Counted from the stretch's first letter, positions 15,441 through 22,782 are shown. The stretch: 64,000 nucleotides of DNA from Acidobacteriaceae bacterium (GCA_025462735.1 JAOAPC010000014.1:96655-160654); one strand, 5' to 3'. Numbers and translations are program-made. Notes: generated by a model not told the origin, from the letters alone.

Positions 15441-16643
15441 GTGAGCACGACTATCCCATCCTTCGCGAAAATCAACATCGGCCTGCGCATTGGCCCATTG
15501 CGACCGGATGGCTTTCATGAACTGCGCACGATGTACCAGACGATTGCTTTGCACGACATGGTCAGCGTTTCTGTTGGGCGCGGCTCGGGAATCGAGATTC
15601 GTTGCGACGATCCACGTGTCCCAAAGGACTCGACCAATACCTGCTTTCGGATCGTCGAGCGCGCCATGCAGGCACTCGGGGCCCGCGGCCGCGTTGTGAT
15701 CGAGATTCAGAAGCGGCTTCCGGTGCAGGGGGGTTTGGGGGGAGCATCAGGAAATGCGGTCGCGGCCCTGCTCGCACTGGAACGGGCATTGCGAAAAAAG
15801 CTCCCAGCTCCAGAGCGGCTGGGAATTGCAGCCGAGATTGGCTCCGACCTTCCGCTATTTTTGATCGGCGGCACGGTTTTAGGCGTTGGTCGGGGAGAAG
15901 AAGTTTATCCCTTGCCAGACCTGTCGACGATCCCATGCGTAGTCGCTCTACCCGAAGTAGCAGTCTCAACACCAAAAGCGTTCGCGGATTGGGACAGCTT
16001 GTGTGGCGCGGGCGCCGCCCGCGAACACGAAGTCAACAAAGTCGTCGCCACTGACCCTGCACCCAAAAGCGAAAATGCCACCGCATTCGGGATGGCCACC
16101 ACGACCGGGCAGGGCACGGCTTCCAGCCGTGCCGAACCTAGCCAGCATGCTGATAGGGCTTTAGCCCCTGAGGCAGTCGCCGAGCGCAGCTCGGCCCGGA
16201 CGGGCGAGGGCGCCCGTCCCCACACAGACAGTAGCAAATTGACGCTCTCTACTCACTCCGATAGAATGTTGGAGTTCAGCCGTGAGATTTCTGCGTGGTT
16301 GAATGCGGTGCCGATTGCCGGTCGCCGCAGATCCGGTGTCTCCACTATAGGCGGAGGCCGGGCCGAGAACCTACAGCTCGACCTTGTCCGAACCGGGATT
16401 GAAAACGACTTCGAGAAGGTCGTCTTCCCAAAATATCCCGAAATGCGCGAGGTCAAGCGTGTGCTCGAACAGTCTGGGGCGCGGTATGCGTCGCTCTCCG
16501 GATCTGGTTCTGCCATTTACGGCCTGTTCGACTCGAGAGAGAGCGCAGCCGCCGCGGCAAAAAAGTTTTCTCGGCACGGTACGCGCACTGTGGTGACGAG
16601 CACCTTGACGCGGCAACAGTATTGGAAAGCTCTTAGCTTTTAG
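15441..16643 (+). CDS. ispE: 4-diphosphocytidyl-2-C-methyl-D-erythritol kinase with repeat-derived insert
   Basis: IspE phosphorylates CDP-methylerythritol in the MEP isoprenoid pathway. Visible are the N-terminal FAKINIGLRIGPLRPDGFHE, the GHMP ATP loop VQGGLGGASGNAVAAL, the catalytic Asp in GSDLPLFLIGG and the C-terminal SLSGSGSAIYGLF. The protein has 400 residues where about 290-300 is normal. The excess is an in-frame insert at about residues 192-265 (16015-16240) whose DNA is a chain of the genome's intergenic hairpin repeats, reading ASSRAEPSQHADRALAPEA. The insert falls between the two GHMP lobes, where length varies, so the enzyme may still work. Start is GTG. The last codons (KALSF) come from an AGCTTTTAGCT-type repeat. 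Confidence 0.93.
   Translation: MSTTIPSFAKINIGLRIGPLRPDGFHELRTMYQTIALHDMVSVSVGRGSGIEIRCDDPRVPKDSTNTCFRIVERAMQALGARGRVVIEIQKRLPVQGGLGGASGNAVAALLALERALRKKLPAPERLGIAAEIGSDLPLFLIGGTVLGVGRGEEVYPLPDLSTIPCVVALPEVAVSTPKAFADWDSLCGAGAAREHEVNKVVATDPAPKSENATAFGMATTTGQGTASSRAEPSQHADRALAPEAVAERSSARTGEGARPHTDSSKLTLSTHSDRMLEFSREISAWLNAVPIAGRRRSGVSTIGGGRAENLQLDLVRTGIENDFEKVVFPKYPEMREVKRVLEQSGARYASLSGSGSAIYGLFDSRESAAAAAKKFSRHGTRTVVTSTLTRQQYWKALSF
16090..16225. repeat. Composite hairpin repeat inside ispE
   Basis: In order this contains GGGCACGGCTTCCAGCCGTG, GGGCTTTAGCCCCTGAGG, CCGAGCGCAGCTCGG and GACGGGCGAGGGCGCCCGTC. The first two units recur in the same order and at similar spacing at 43355-43409 and 63687-63743 in intergenic DNA. 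Its length keeps the ispE frame open. Confidence 0.85.
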
Positions 16644-16677
16644 CTTCGGCGTTTTCGGGTTAAGCTAAAGCTAGGTT

Positions 16678-16816
16678 TACTGGGCCGTCGACTAATGGTA
16701 GGTTGAGGCGTTTAGCGGGCGTCTGAGCCCGCTGCCGAAATCCTGAGTGAAGCGAAGGATCTCAGTCGCCGGCGAAGCATAAGGTTGGAATACTGGGCCG
16801 TCGACTAATGGTAGGT
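16678..16816. repeat. 26-bp direct repeat of the tRNA-Gln 5' end flanking a hairpin element
   Basis: A 26-bp sequence starting TACTGGGCCGTCGACTAATG is identical at 16678-16703 and 16791-16816. The second copy is the true tRNA 5' end. The 87 bp between hold a hairpin (GCGGGCGTCTGAGCCCGC) and ATCCTGAGTGAAGCGAAGGA, an element whose relative lies at about 63768-63825. The layout looks like an insertion into the tRNA 5' end with duplication of the target. Confidence 0.85.
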
Positions 16817-16867
16817 CAAGTGCCTTTGGAGCACTTTGTCTAGGTTCGAATCCTAGCGGCCCAGCCA
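16794..16867 (+). tRNA. tRNA-Gln (anticodon TTG)
   Basis: The acceptor arms TGGGCCG (16794-16800) and CGGCCCA (16857-16863) pair fully, followed by discriminator G and an encoded CCA. The anticodon stem is AGTGC/GCACT with loop CTTTGGA, giving anticodon TTG. The T arm is CTAGG-TTCGAAT-CCTAG. The D arm contains ACTAATGGTAGGT. All parts are standard. A copy of its first 23 bases lies 113 bp upstream without the rest of the gene. Confidence 0.95.
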
Positions 16868-16973
16868 GAAAAGAAGCTTTGAGCTAGTAGCCTTTAGCTC
16901 TTAGCTGTACCGCAAACGTGGAAGGCACCGGATTTGAGCTAATGGCTAAGAGCTAAGAGCTAAGAGCTGAACT
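16868..16973. repeat. AGCTAAGAGCTA word repeat between tRNA-Gln and prs
   Basis: Words such as GCCTTTAGCTCTTAGCT on the left and GGCTAAGAGCTAAGAGCT on the right form an imperfect inverted pair. The right arm runs to within 6 bases of the prs ATG, so the prs leader is built from this repeat. Similar words occur at 16630-16675, 19437-19465 and 41450-41490. Confidence 0.8.
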
Positions 16974-18008
16974 ATGGCTACCCTGGCAACCGCGACCGAA
17001 AAAAAGATGAACGCCGACGAGAAGCACGAGCGCAAGCCGCACCGCGCCCGTGTCGATGAAAAATTCAAGATCTTCTGCGGGACAGCGAATCAGCCGCTCG
17101 CAGATGAGGTCTGCGCTTTTCTCGGAATGACTCGCGGCCAGGCATTCTTGAGAAGGTTTGCCGACGGCGAGGCCTACGTTCAGATTCAGGAGAACGTTCG
17201 CGGCGCAGACGTATTTGTCATGCAGCCGACCTGCCGTCCGGTAGATCTCCACTTGATGGAATTGTTGCTGATGATTGACGCTTTGAAACGAGCTTCGGCG
17301 CGGCGCATCACCGCCGTGATCCCGTATTACGGGTACGGACGTCAGGACCGAAAGGACAAACCGCGAGCGCCGATTTCGGCGAAGTTGGTGGCTGATTTGC
17401 TGACCACCGCGGGCGCGGACCGCGCGCTGCTGATTGATCCGCATGCACCGCAAATTCAGGGCTTTTTCAATATTCCGGTGGACCATCTTTTTGCCTCTCC
17501 TGTGCTGGTAGATCATTTCAGGAAACTGAACCTGCCCAACCTGACTGTCGTTTCGCCAGATGCAGGCGGCGTGGAACGCGCAAGATTCTTCGCGAAGAAA
17601 GTCGATGCCGCTCTCGCCATCGTCGATAAGCGGCGGGTAGAGGCCAATGTTGCGGAAGTAATGCACGTAATCGGTGACGTTGCGGGGCGCACGTGTTTGG
17701 TGATCGACGATCTGATTGACACCGCAGGTACCTTGGTTAAGACCGCAAGCGCTCTGATGGAGAACGGAGCCAGCGCCGTTTATGCGTGCTGTTCGCATCC
17801 GGTATTTTCCGGCCCGGCGGTCGGAAACATTCTCGAGTCGTGTATTCGCGAAGTAGTGGTCACCAACACGATTCCGTTGTCAGAGGAAGCACAGAAGGCG
17901 ACCACGCAGTGCGGCGGCAAGATTACAGTTCTTTCCATCGCTGGATTGATCGGACGCGCGATCCAGTCGATTCATGAAGAAACGTCCGTGAGCAAACTGT
18001 TCTTATAG
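16974..18008 (+). CDS. prs: Ribose-phosphate pyrophosphokinase (PRPP synthetase)
   Basis: This enzyme makes PRPP from ribose 5-phosphate and ATP for nucleotide, His and Trp synthesis. Landmarks are FCGTANQPLADEV, the ATP-binding flexible region IPYYGYGRQDRK, LLIDPHAPQIQGFF, the catalytic-loop region VVSPDAGGVERARFFAKK and the PRPP loop LVIDDLIDTAGTL. Length is 344, about 30 more than usual because of a polar N-terminal extension before residue 32. The leader is an AGCTAAGAGCTA repeat with only a weak ribosome site. rplY starts 11 bp after the stop, so prs-rplY is probably one transcript. Confidence 0.96.
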   Translation: MATLATATEKKMNADEKHERKPHRARVDEKFKIFCGTANQPLADEVCAFLGMTRGQAFLRRFADGEAYVQIQENVRGADVFVMQPTCRPVDLHLMELLLMIDALKRASARRITAVIPYYGYGRQDRKDKPRAPISAKLVADLLTTAGADRALLIDPHAPQIQGFFNIPVDHLFASPVLVDHFRKLNLPNLTVVSPDAGGVERARFFAKKVDAALAIVDKRRVEANVAEVMHVIGDVAGRTCLVIDDLIDTAGTLVKTASALMENGASAVYACCSHPVFSGPAVGNILESCIREVVVTNTIPLSEEAQKATTQCGGKITVLSIAGLIGRAIQSIHEETSVSKLFL

Positions 18009-18019
18009 GAATTAAACAT

Positions 18020-18751
18020 ATGCCTACAGCAACACCCGATAAAAGTTTATTGGAAGCGCAACCCCGCGCCGCCGGGACCAAGAATGATGCCCGTCGCGTG
18101 CGTCGCGATGGCAAAATCCCCGCGGTAGTTTACGGCGCCGGCAAGCAGGCTCTGACAGTCAGCGTCGATCCGCGCCAAGTGTCGCGCATTCTGCATTCCG
18201 AGACCGGTCATAACACGGTCTTCGATCTCGCCGTCGACGGCGAACGCACCAAGGCGATGATCGTGGACTGGCAGTATGAACCCATCAAGGGGTCGCTTCT
18301 GCACATCGATCTGAAGCGCATCGCCATGGACCAGAAGCTGCGCGTCAATGTGCCCATTGAACTCGTCGGCGAGCCTGCGGGCGTGAAACAGCAAGGCGGC
18401 ATCCTGGAGCAGATCACGCGCGAAGTAGAAGTCGAATGCTTGCCTGGCGACATTCCGCACGCGATTGAACTGAATGTTTCGGAACTGGTGTTCGGCACGG
18501 TGCTGCGCGTTTCGGACCTGCCGAAGAACGACAAAGTCAAGTACCTCAGCGATCCCGATCAGCCAGTTGCGCACATCATCGCCATTAAGGAAGAAGAGGT
18601 CCCGGCTGCGGAAGCCATCGCTGGTGACGCGGCTGCCACTCCGGCTGAGCCCGAGGTAATTAAGAAGGGCAAGCAGGAGACCGAAGAAGGTGCTGCCGAA
18701 GCCGAGAAACCGGAAAAGGCCGAGAAGTCCGAAAAGAAAGAGAAGAAATAG
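18020..18751 (+). CDS. rplY: Large-subunit ribosomal protein bL25, long CTC form
   Basis: bL25 binds 5S rRNA. This is the long form with an N-terminal L25 domain (AGTKNDARRVRRDGKIPAVV, VDWQYEPIKGSLLHIDLKRI) and a C-terminal TL5/CTC beta domain (DIPHAIELNVSELVFG, LRVSDLPKNDKVKYL). A Glu/Lys/Ala-rich tail of about 45 residues follows. AGGA lies before the ATG. The order prs-rplY-pth is common in many bacteria, which supports the call. Confidence 0.96.
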   Translation: MPTATPDKSLLEAQPRAAGTKNDARRVRRDGKIPAVVYGAGKQALTVSVDPRQVSRILHSETGHNTVFDLAVDGERTKAMIVDWQYEPIKGSLLHIDLKRIAMDQKLRVNVPIELVGEPAGVKQQGGILEQITREVEVECLPGDIPHAIELNVSELVFGTVLRVSDLPKNDKVKYLSDPDQPVAHIIAIKEEEVPAAEAIAGDAAATPAEPEVIKKGKQETEEGAAEAEKPEKAEKSEKKEKK

Positions 18752-18761
18752 GGTTTGGAGA

Positions 18762-18780
18762 GACGGGCGTCTCGCCCGTC
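18762..18780. repeat. GACGGGCG-TCT-CGCCCGTC hairpin after rplY
   Basis: The 8-bp arms are perfect around a 3-base loop and are followed by ATTTTC. It may help end the prs-rplY transcript, but the same unit appears in ispE and at about 21034, so it belongs to the repeat set. Confidence 0.6.
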
Positions 18781-18852
18781 ATTTTCGATCCGTGTATGGG
18801 CAGCGCCCTCGGCTCTCCATTTCAGGACAATTTCGAGGGACATTGAAAAGGC

Positions 18853-19428
18853 GTGAAGCTGATTGTCGGGCTTGGCAATCCGGGAATTGAATATCAGTTC
18901 ACACCGCACAACTTGGGTTTTCTCGCCATCGATCGCATTGCGGATGATCAGGGCGTGGAAGTCCGAAACCGGCAATGCCGGGCGCTAACCGCCAGAACGA
19001 AGATCGGGGATGAGCAGGCAATTCTTGCTAAGCCCGAAACCTTCATGAACTTGAGCGGCGTCGCCGTTGCGGAGCTGGTTGAGAAACTGGAGATCAGGCC
19101 GGAAGAAGACCTGATCGTGATCTATGACGAGCTTGATCTGCCTTTTGGAACGCTTCGCATTCGTGAGCGTGGCAGTTCGGCTGGGCATAACGGAATGAAG
19201 TCGATTATCGGCGCGCTGGGCACGCAAGAGTTTTTGCGGATCAGAATTGGTATCGCGCCGGAGAAGAAGATTTTGAAGCCGTTTCGCAAGTCGCAGTTGA
19301 AGCACGTTGATGAGGCGCTCGATGCGGCGGCAGAGGCGGCAAAGGTAATTTTGACCGAAGGCAGAGCGGCGGCCATGAACCGATTCAATCGAAAACCGGA
19401 GCCGCCGGAAGAGGCAACTAGTAAATAA
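18853..19428 (+). CDS. pth: Peptidyl-tRNA hydrolase
   Basis: Pth releases peptides from stalled peptidyl-tRNA. The start is GTG at 18853, giving MKLIVGLGNPGIEYQFTPHN. The catalytic His is at residue 19 (the usual TRHN reads TPHN), and other signatures are AKPETFMNLSGVAV, VIYDELDLPFG with the active Asp, and SAGHNGMKSII with the conserved Asn. Length 191 is typical. A short AGCTAAAAGCTA repeat separates it from rpsF. Confidence 0.96.
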   Translation: MKLIVGLGNPGIEYQFTPHNLGFLAIDRIADDQGVEVRNRQCRALTARTKIGDEQAILAKPETFMNLSGVAVAELVEKLEIRPEEDLIVIYDELDLPFGTLRIRERGSSAGHNGMKSIIGALGTQEFLRIRIGIAPEKKILKPFRKSQLKHVDEALDAAAEAAKVILTEGRAAAMNRFNRKPEPPEEATSK

Positions 19429-19436
19429 TGCAGATT

Positions 19437-19465
19437 CGCTACCAGCTAAGAGCTAAAAGCTAGCA
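19437..19465. repeat. AGCTAAAAGCTA word repeat between pth and rpsF
   Basis: The stretch reads as repeated AGCT-words (ACCAGCTAAGAGCTAAAAGC and so on), followed by a T-run at about 19468-19475. The T-run with the preceding partial hairpin might act as a terminator. Confidence 0.6.
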
Positions 19466-19487
19466 GCTGTTTTTTTTGGAGAGTGCA

Positions 19488-19886
19488 ATGAATCGTACTT
19501 ATGAACTGATGTTTATTGTCCGGCCCGACATGACAGAAGAGGACCAGGACAAGCTGATTTCGACGTTGGAGACTGCGGTGACTTCCTCAGGCGGGCAAGT
19601 CAAGAACATGGAGAAGATGGGCAAGCGCCGTCTCGCTTATACCGTTCGCAAGTTTCATGACGGCATGTATATGCTGCTCACCTTCGAAGGTGGCGGCGGG
19701 CTGGTGCATGAGCTTGAGCGGCGGCTGCGCGTCAGTGAGCCGGTGATCAAATTCCTCAGCGTGCGGATTGACGAAGAGCAGAAGCGGCTGGCAAAGGTCA
19801 AGGCCCTTCGCGATTCCAAGCGGAAGGTACCACCTGCAACCCCAACTGCCGAAGCCGCGGGCGAGGCCCCGGCAGTAACAGCATAA
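19488..19886 (+). CDS. rpsF: Small-subunit ribosomal protein bS6
   Basis: bS6 pairs with bS18 in the 30S platform. The protein begins MNRTYELMFIVRPDMTEEDQ, and GGQVKNMEKMGKRRLAYTVR is the family core. The Ala/Pro-rich tail after residue 110 is usual in long forms. The ATG at 19488 follows GGAG by about 7 bases; a TTG at 19476 lies in frame but before the ribosome site. rpsR follows after a repeat-filled gap of 142 bp. Confidence 0.96.
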   Translation: MNRTYELMFIVRPDMTEEDQDKLISTLETAVTSSGGQVKNMEKMGKRRLAYTVRKFHDGMYMLLTFEGGGGLVHELERRLRVSEPVIKFLSVRIDEEQKRLAKVKALRDSKRKVPPATPTAEAAGEAPAVTA

Positions 19887-19889
19887 AAC

Positions 19890-20005
19890 CGTCGTTGGTC
19901 GTCGGTCGTTCGTCGTTGGCAAGAGCCAAATCGCTATGAACCGATCGGTCAACCGATGAAGTTGGTATGAAGACGCCAACGACCAAGGACGAACGACCAA
20001 AGACG
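19890..20005. repeat. Long inverted repeat of GGTCGTTGGTCGTTCG words
   Basis: A 31-base arm (19890-19920) made of GTCGTTGGTCGTCGGTCGTT-like words is answered by about 31 bases of GCCAACGACCAAGGACGAAC-like words at 19975-20005. The spacer is about 54 bp. This large stem sits inside the rpsF-rpsR intergenic gap, so it would be in the shared transcript. Confidence 0.85.
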
Positions 20006-20028
20006 ATTTCGAATTTTCAAGGAGCATC

Positions 20029-20367
20029 ATGGCTGACGAAACAAGACCAACATCGACCTCAAGCGCGCCTGACGGGCACAGCGGAGAACGGCGTCCGCCG
20101 CGCTCCGGTCCCGGAGGCGGGCGTGAAGGTGGCCCCGGAGGACGCAAGTACTTCCGCCGCAAGAAAGTCTGCAAATTCTGCGTCGAGAAAATCGACTCGA
20201 TTAATTACAAAGACGTGCGTCTGCTAGCACCGTTCGTTGCCGAGAGCGGCAAGATCGTGCCGCGGCGTTTGTCCGGGGTGTGCACGCCACATCAGCGCCG
20301 CCTCAGTTTGGCCATCAAGCAAGCCCGTAATATCGCTTTGCTGCCATTTGCCGGCAGAGCAGCTTAA
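20029..20367 (+). CDS. rpsR: Small-subunit ribosomal protein bS18
   Basis: The C-terminal core has the zinc-type CKFC pair and [20 protein letters not shown], together with [12 protein letters not shown], all typical of bS18. The first roughly 40 residues form a Gly/Arg/Pro-rich extension ([20 protein letters not shown]), longer than in most bacteria. AAGGAG lies 5 bases before the ATG. It is in the rpsF-rpsR-rplI cluster. Confidence 0.96.
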   Translation: MADETRPTSTSSAPDGHSGERRPPRSGPGGGREGGPGGRKYFRRKKVCKFCVEKIDSINYKDVRLLAPFVAESGKIVPRRLSGVCTPHQRRLSLAIKQARNIALLPFAGRAA

Positions 20368-20373
20368 AACTGG

Positions 20374-20434
20374 CCACGGATTTAAACGGATCAAACGGAT
20401 TTTTTACTCGTCGTTAATCCGTGAAGATCCGTGG
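20374..20434. repeat. ATCCGTGG word inverted repeat between rpsR and rplI
   Basis: CCACGGAT (20374-20381) pairs with ATCCGTGG (20427-20434), with internal copies of ACGGAT and AATCCGTG. The same word family is seen at about 52528-52555. Confidence 0.7.
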
Positions 20435-20462
20435 CGAACTGAATTTCTTAACGGAGTCAATC

Positions 20463-20918
20463 ATGGAAGTCATACTCAAGGAAGACGTCGCAAAGCTCGG
20501 CTCGCGCGGAGACATGGTTAAAGTCGCCGAAGGATACGGGCGCAATTTTTTGCTGCCGCATCGGCTAGCCATTGAAGCTACCAGCGGAAACAAAAAGGTC
20601 ATCGAGCAGATGCGCGCGGCCTCCGTACGCCGTTCCGCCAAAGAGAAGGCGCAAGCCGAAGAACTTTCCAAGCAATTCGACGGCGTCTCGGTTTCATTCC
20701 AGCGCCGCTCGGGTGAGCACGATCAACTCTTCGGCTCCGTCACCTCCGGCGATCTGGCGGACGCTCTGGCGAAGAAGGGCTTTAACATCGATCGTCGCAA
20801 GATCCAGTTGCATGAACCTCTGAAGACCGTCGGCGACTTCACCATCCCCGTGAAGCTGCACAAAGACGTGACCGCTCACTTGAAGGTCGTAATCGAGAAG
20901 GAAGCGGTACAACAGTGA
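20463..20918 (+). CDS. rplI: Large-subunit ribosomal protein bL9
   Basis: The protein begins MEVILKEDVAKLGSRGDMVK and continues VAEGYGRNFLLPHRLAIEAT, the N-terminal rRNA-binding domain of bL9. A connecting helix and C-terminal domain (HDQLFGSVTSGDLADALAKK) follow. Length is 151, normal. The ATG at 20463 is chosen because the family N-terminus begins there; an in-frame GTG at 20421 lies in repeat DNA. It ends the ribosomal cluster. Confidence 0.96.
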   Translation: MEVILKEDVAKLGSRGDMVKVAEGYGRNFLLPHRLAIEATSGNKKVIEQMRAASVRRSAKEKAQAEELSKQFDGVSVSFQRRSGEHDQLFGSVTSGDLADALAKKGFNIDRRKIQLHEPLKTVGDFTIPVKLHKDVTAHLKVVIEKEAVQQ

Positions 20919-20920
20919 TT

Positions 20921-20961
20921 AGTTGTCGGTGATCAGTACTGACCACTAGTCACTGACAACT
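20921..20961. repeat. Hairpin after rplI
   Basis: AGTTGTCGGTGATCAGT (20921-20937) pairs imperfectly with ACTAGTCACTGACAACT (20945-20961) across a 7-base loop. It may end the rplI transcript, although there is no U-tract. Confidence 0.55.
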
Positions 20962-20967
20962 AGTTGC

Positions 20968-21142
20968 CCTGACAAAAGCCTTTGCCGCCACGATGTACCG
21001 CAGCTGGCATCACCGCGTGTGAGATTGTGGAGCTACGGGCGTCCTCGCCCGTAGCATTCCCGACCAATTTTGATCCGAAATCATCGCGACACAAACCTGT
21101 TCCCTGCCACGATGTAAACGTAGCGGCATCTCCACCGCCTTC
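20968..21142 (-). pseudogene. Two extra, diverged copies of the 3' end of the AAG glycosylase gene
   Basis: On the minus strand, 21081-21142 reads KAVEMPLRYIVAGNRFVSR-stop once a single extra base is ignored. Positions 20968-21017 read LRYIVAAKAFVRAT after MP. Both match the last codons of the intact glycosylase gene (KAVEMPLRYIVAENKFVSG). The two fragments are separated by a hairpin repeat (GCTACGGGCG...CGCCCGTAGC at about 21034-21057). They are isolated gene ends, not part of an open gene. Confidence 0.8.
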
Positions 21143-21217
21143 CGGGATTTGGAGCTACGGGCGCTCTCGCCCACCATTTTCTTAGCTGACACCGAACTGC
21201 TCGCGCTTCCGCAAAAC

Positions 21218-21374
21218 GGGAAGGGCATGACTTCAGTCGTGCCGCAAAGGCACTACACGAATGACGGCTTTAGCCGCTGAGGGACTCTCTGCGTATTGAG
21301 GGAGGTTACCTCGGAGGCTAAAGCCATATCTTCTGGCGGAATCTATCGGCACGAGTAAAACTCGTGCCCTTCCC
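21218..21374. repeat. Long imperfect palindrome with GGGAAGGGCA ends
   Basis: GGGAAGGGCATGA (21218 onward) is answered by CTCGTGCCCTTCCC ending at 21374. Nested inside are GGCTTTAGCC- and GGCTAAAGCC-type words. It lies between the intact glycosylase stop and the first extra copy of its 3' end. The whole 20919-21394 gap holds only these repeats and gene-end copies. Confidence 0.7.
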
Positions 21375-21394
21375 TTTGTATCGCGGTGCTTCAT

Positions 21395-22000
21395 TCATCC
21401 CGACACAAACTTGTTCTCTGCCACGATATAACGCAGCGGCATCTCCACCGCCTTCTTGATCCCAATTCGCTTCGTAATCAAGACCTCGGGCGGAGGCGTG
21501 CCGTCATCAGCAATGTAGAGATCAGATCGTGGACTGGTCAGGTCTTTTCCGTTGTCGCGCTCGCGTATGATTCCGAAAGCCGCCGCCAACCTTCCCGGAC
21601 CACGCGTCAATCGTCGCAAATCGTGGCTCTCATCAATACCACGTAGCTTAAACATGGCTTCCATACCCCGGACCGGTTCGACCGCGCGAAAGAGAATTCC
21701 TCCAGGCACTCCATCCGGAAGGCAAGAAACGTTCAAGCAGTAATGGTTGCCATAGATGAAGTACACGTACGCGTGTCCTGGTGGTCCGAACAGGACTGCG
21801 TTGCGCGACGTCTTTCCAATTGATGCATGCGCAGCTGGATCATCGGCGCCAAGATAAGCTTCGACCTCGACAATGCGTCCGGTCAGCAGTTGACGTCCCT
21901 GGCGCCGCACCAGGATTTTGCCCAGCAAGTCCGGCCCGACCAGCCGCGGATCGCGGTCGTAAAAATCTCGCGAAAGAACCCGAAGCGGACCCAGCTTCAT
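21395..22000 (-). CDS. 3-methyladenine DNA glycosylase, AAG/MPG family
   Basis: AAG-type glycosylases remove alkylated and deaminated purines in base-excision repair. The protein shows LLGKILVR, the catalytic GRIVEVEAYLGADDPAAHA (active Glu and Tyr), GHAYVYFIYGNHYCLNV and LTRGPGRLAAAFGI. From the ATG at 22000 it has 201 residues, the usual bacterial size. A GTG at 22060 would add 20 residues that do not look conserved. Downstream lie two more diverged copies of its 3' end. Confidence 0.93.
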   Translation of the reverse strand: MKLGPLRVLSRDFYDRDPRLVGPDLLGKILVRRQGRQLLTGRIVEVEAYLGADDPAAHASIGKTSRNAVLFGPPGHAYVYFIYGNHYCLNVSCLPDGVPGGILFRAVEPVRGMEAMFKLRGIDESHDLRRLTRGPGRLAAAFGIIRERDNGKDLTSPRSDLYIADDGTPPPEVLITKRIGIKKAVEMPLRYIVAENKFVSG

Positions 22001-22128
22001 CTGTTTAGGAGACGGACTCACGCTTCGATTATCGCCGCGAATGCTGGCCAGAGAAAACACGGCCTGAATCGCGTCTCGGATCCTGCTTCGTCTCTACGTG
22101 ACATAATCAACATCGGAGATCACGAATT

Positions 22129-22782
22129 TTGAGCTGTGCGATTTGCAACAAACGCAAGGAAAAGCGCTTCTGTCCGGCAGTTCACGGACGCATCTGTCCG
22201 CAATGCTGCGGCGAGCAGCGCGAAGTGACGCTCGACTGCCCGAGTGAGTGCGTCTACCTTCAGCAGGCGCGCGAGCACGAGAAGCCGCGTCCGCTCGAGG
22301 AACTGGACCAGAGTGCGCTCTTCCCGAAGATTGAGATTGGCCAGCAATTTCTCTACGAGCAGGAGCACCTGATCCTCGGCTTAAGCTACGCTCTGGCGAA
22401 AAGCGCACAGGCTGATCGCGGCATTCGCGACTCTGATTTGATTTCGGCCCTGTCGGCGCTTGCTCGGAACTACGAAACTCTGGCAGGATCGGGCCTGCAT
22501 TACGAAACGCCAGTGACGAACTTATCGCACCAGGCAATCGCCTCCGAAGTTCAAAAGATGGTCAAGGAATATCGCGAGGCGGAGCAAAAGCACGTGGGCT
22601 ATAGCCGATTGCGTGACTCCGATGTTTTTCGAGCGTTGGTCTTTCTGCTGCGCATGGCGTTCACCCGCACGTCAGGCCGGCCAAAGTCGCGTGCGTTCGT
22701 CGACTTTCTGTTCCGGCAATTTCCGGAACAGCACTCGGCAATTACCGCGGCGGATGAAGGCAGCCGCATCATCGTTCCTTGA
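22129..22782 (+). CDS. Cys-rich N-terminal protein of unknown function
   Basis: The first 40 residues contain eight Cys in CAICNKRKEKRFCPAV, ICPQCCGEQREV and CPSEC arrangements, suggesting a double zinc-binding module. The rest is helical (LSYALAKSAQADRGIRDSDL, VFRALVFLLRMAFTRTSG). I recall similar acidobacterial hypothetical proteins but no function. The start is a TTG at 22129, directly before the first Cys. The last 23 codons have a diverged copy at 23469-23538, beyond the next gene. It may be read convergently toward folK. Confidence 0.65.
   Translation: MSCAICNKRKEKRFCPAVHGRICPQCCGEQREVTLDCPSECVYLQQAREHEKPRPLEELDQSALFPKIEIGQQFLYEQEHLILGLSYALAKSAQADRGIRDSDLISALSALARNYETLAGSGLHYETPVTNLSHQAIASEVQKMVKEYREAEQKHVGYSRLRDSDVFRALVFLLRMAFTRTSGRPKSRAFVDFLFRQFPEQHSAITAADEGSRIIVP

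Noticed and set aside
16678..16703. Possible second tRNA gene
   Set aside because: Only the 5' acceptor strand and D-arm start are present; the anticodon and T arms are absent.
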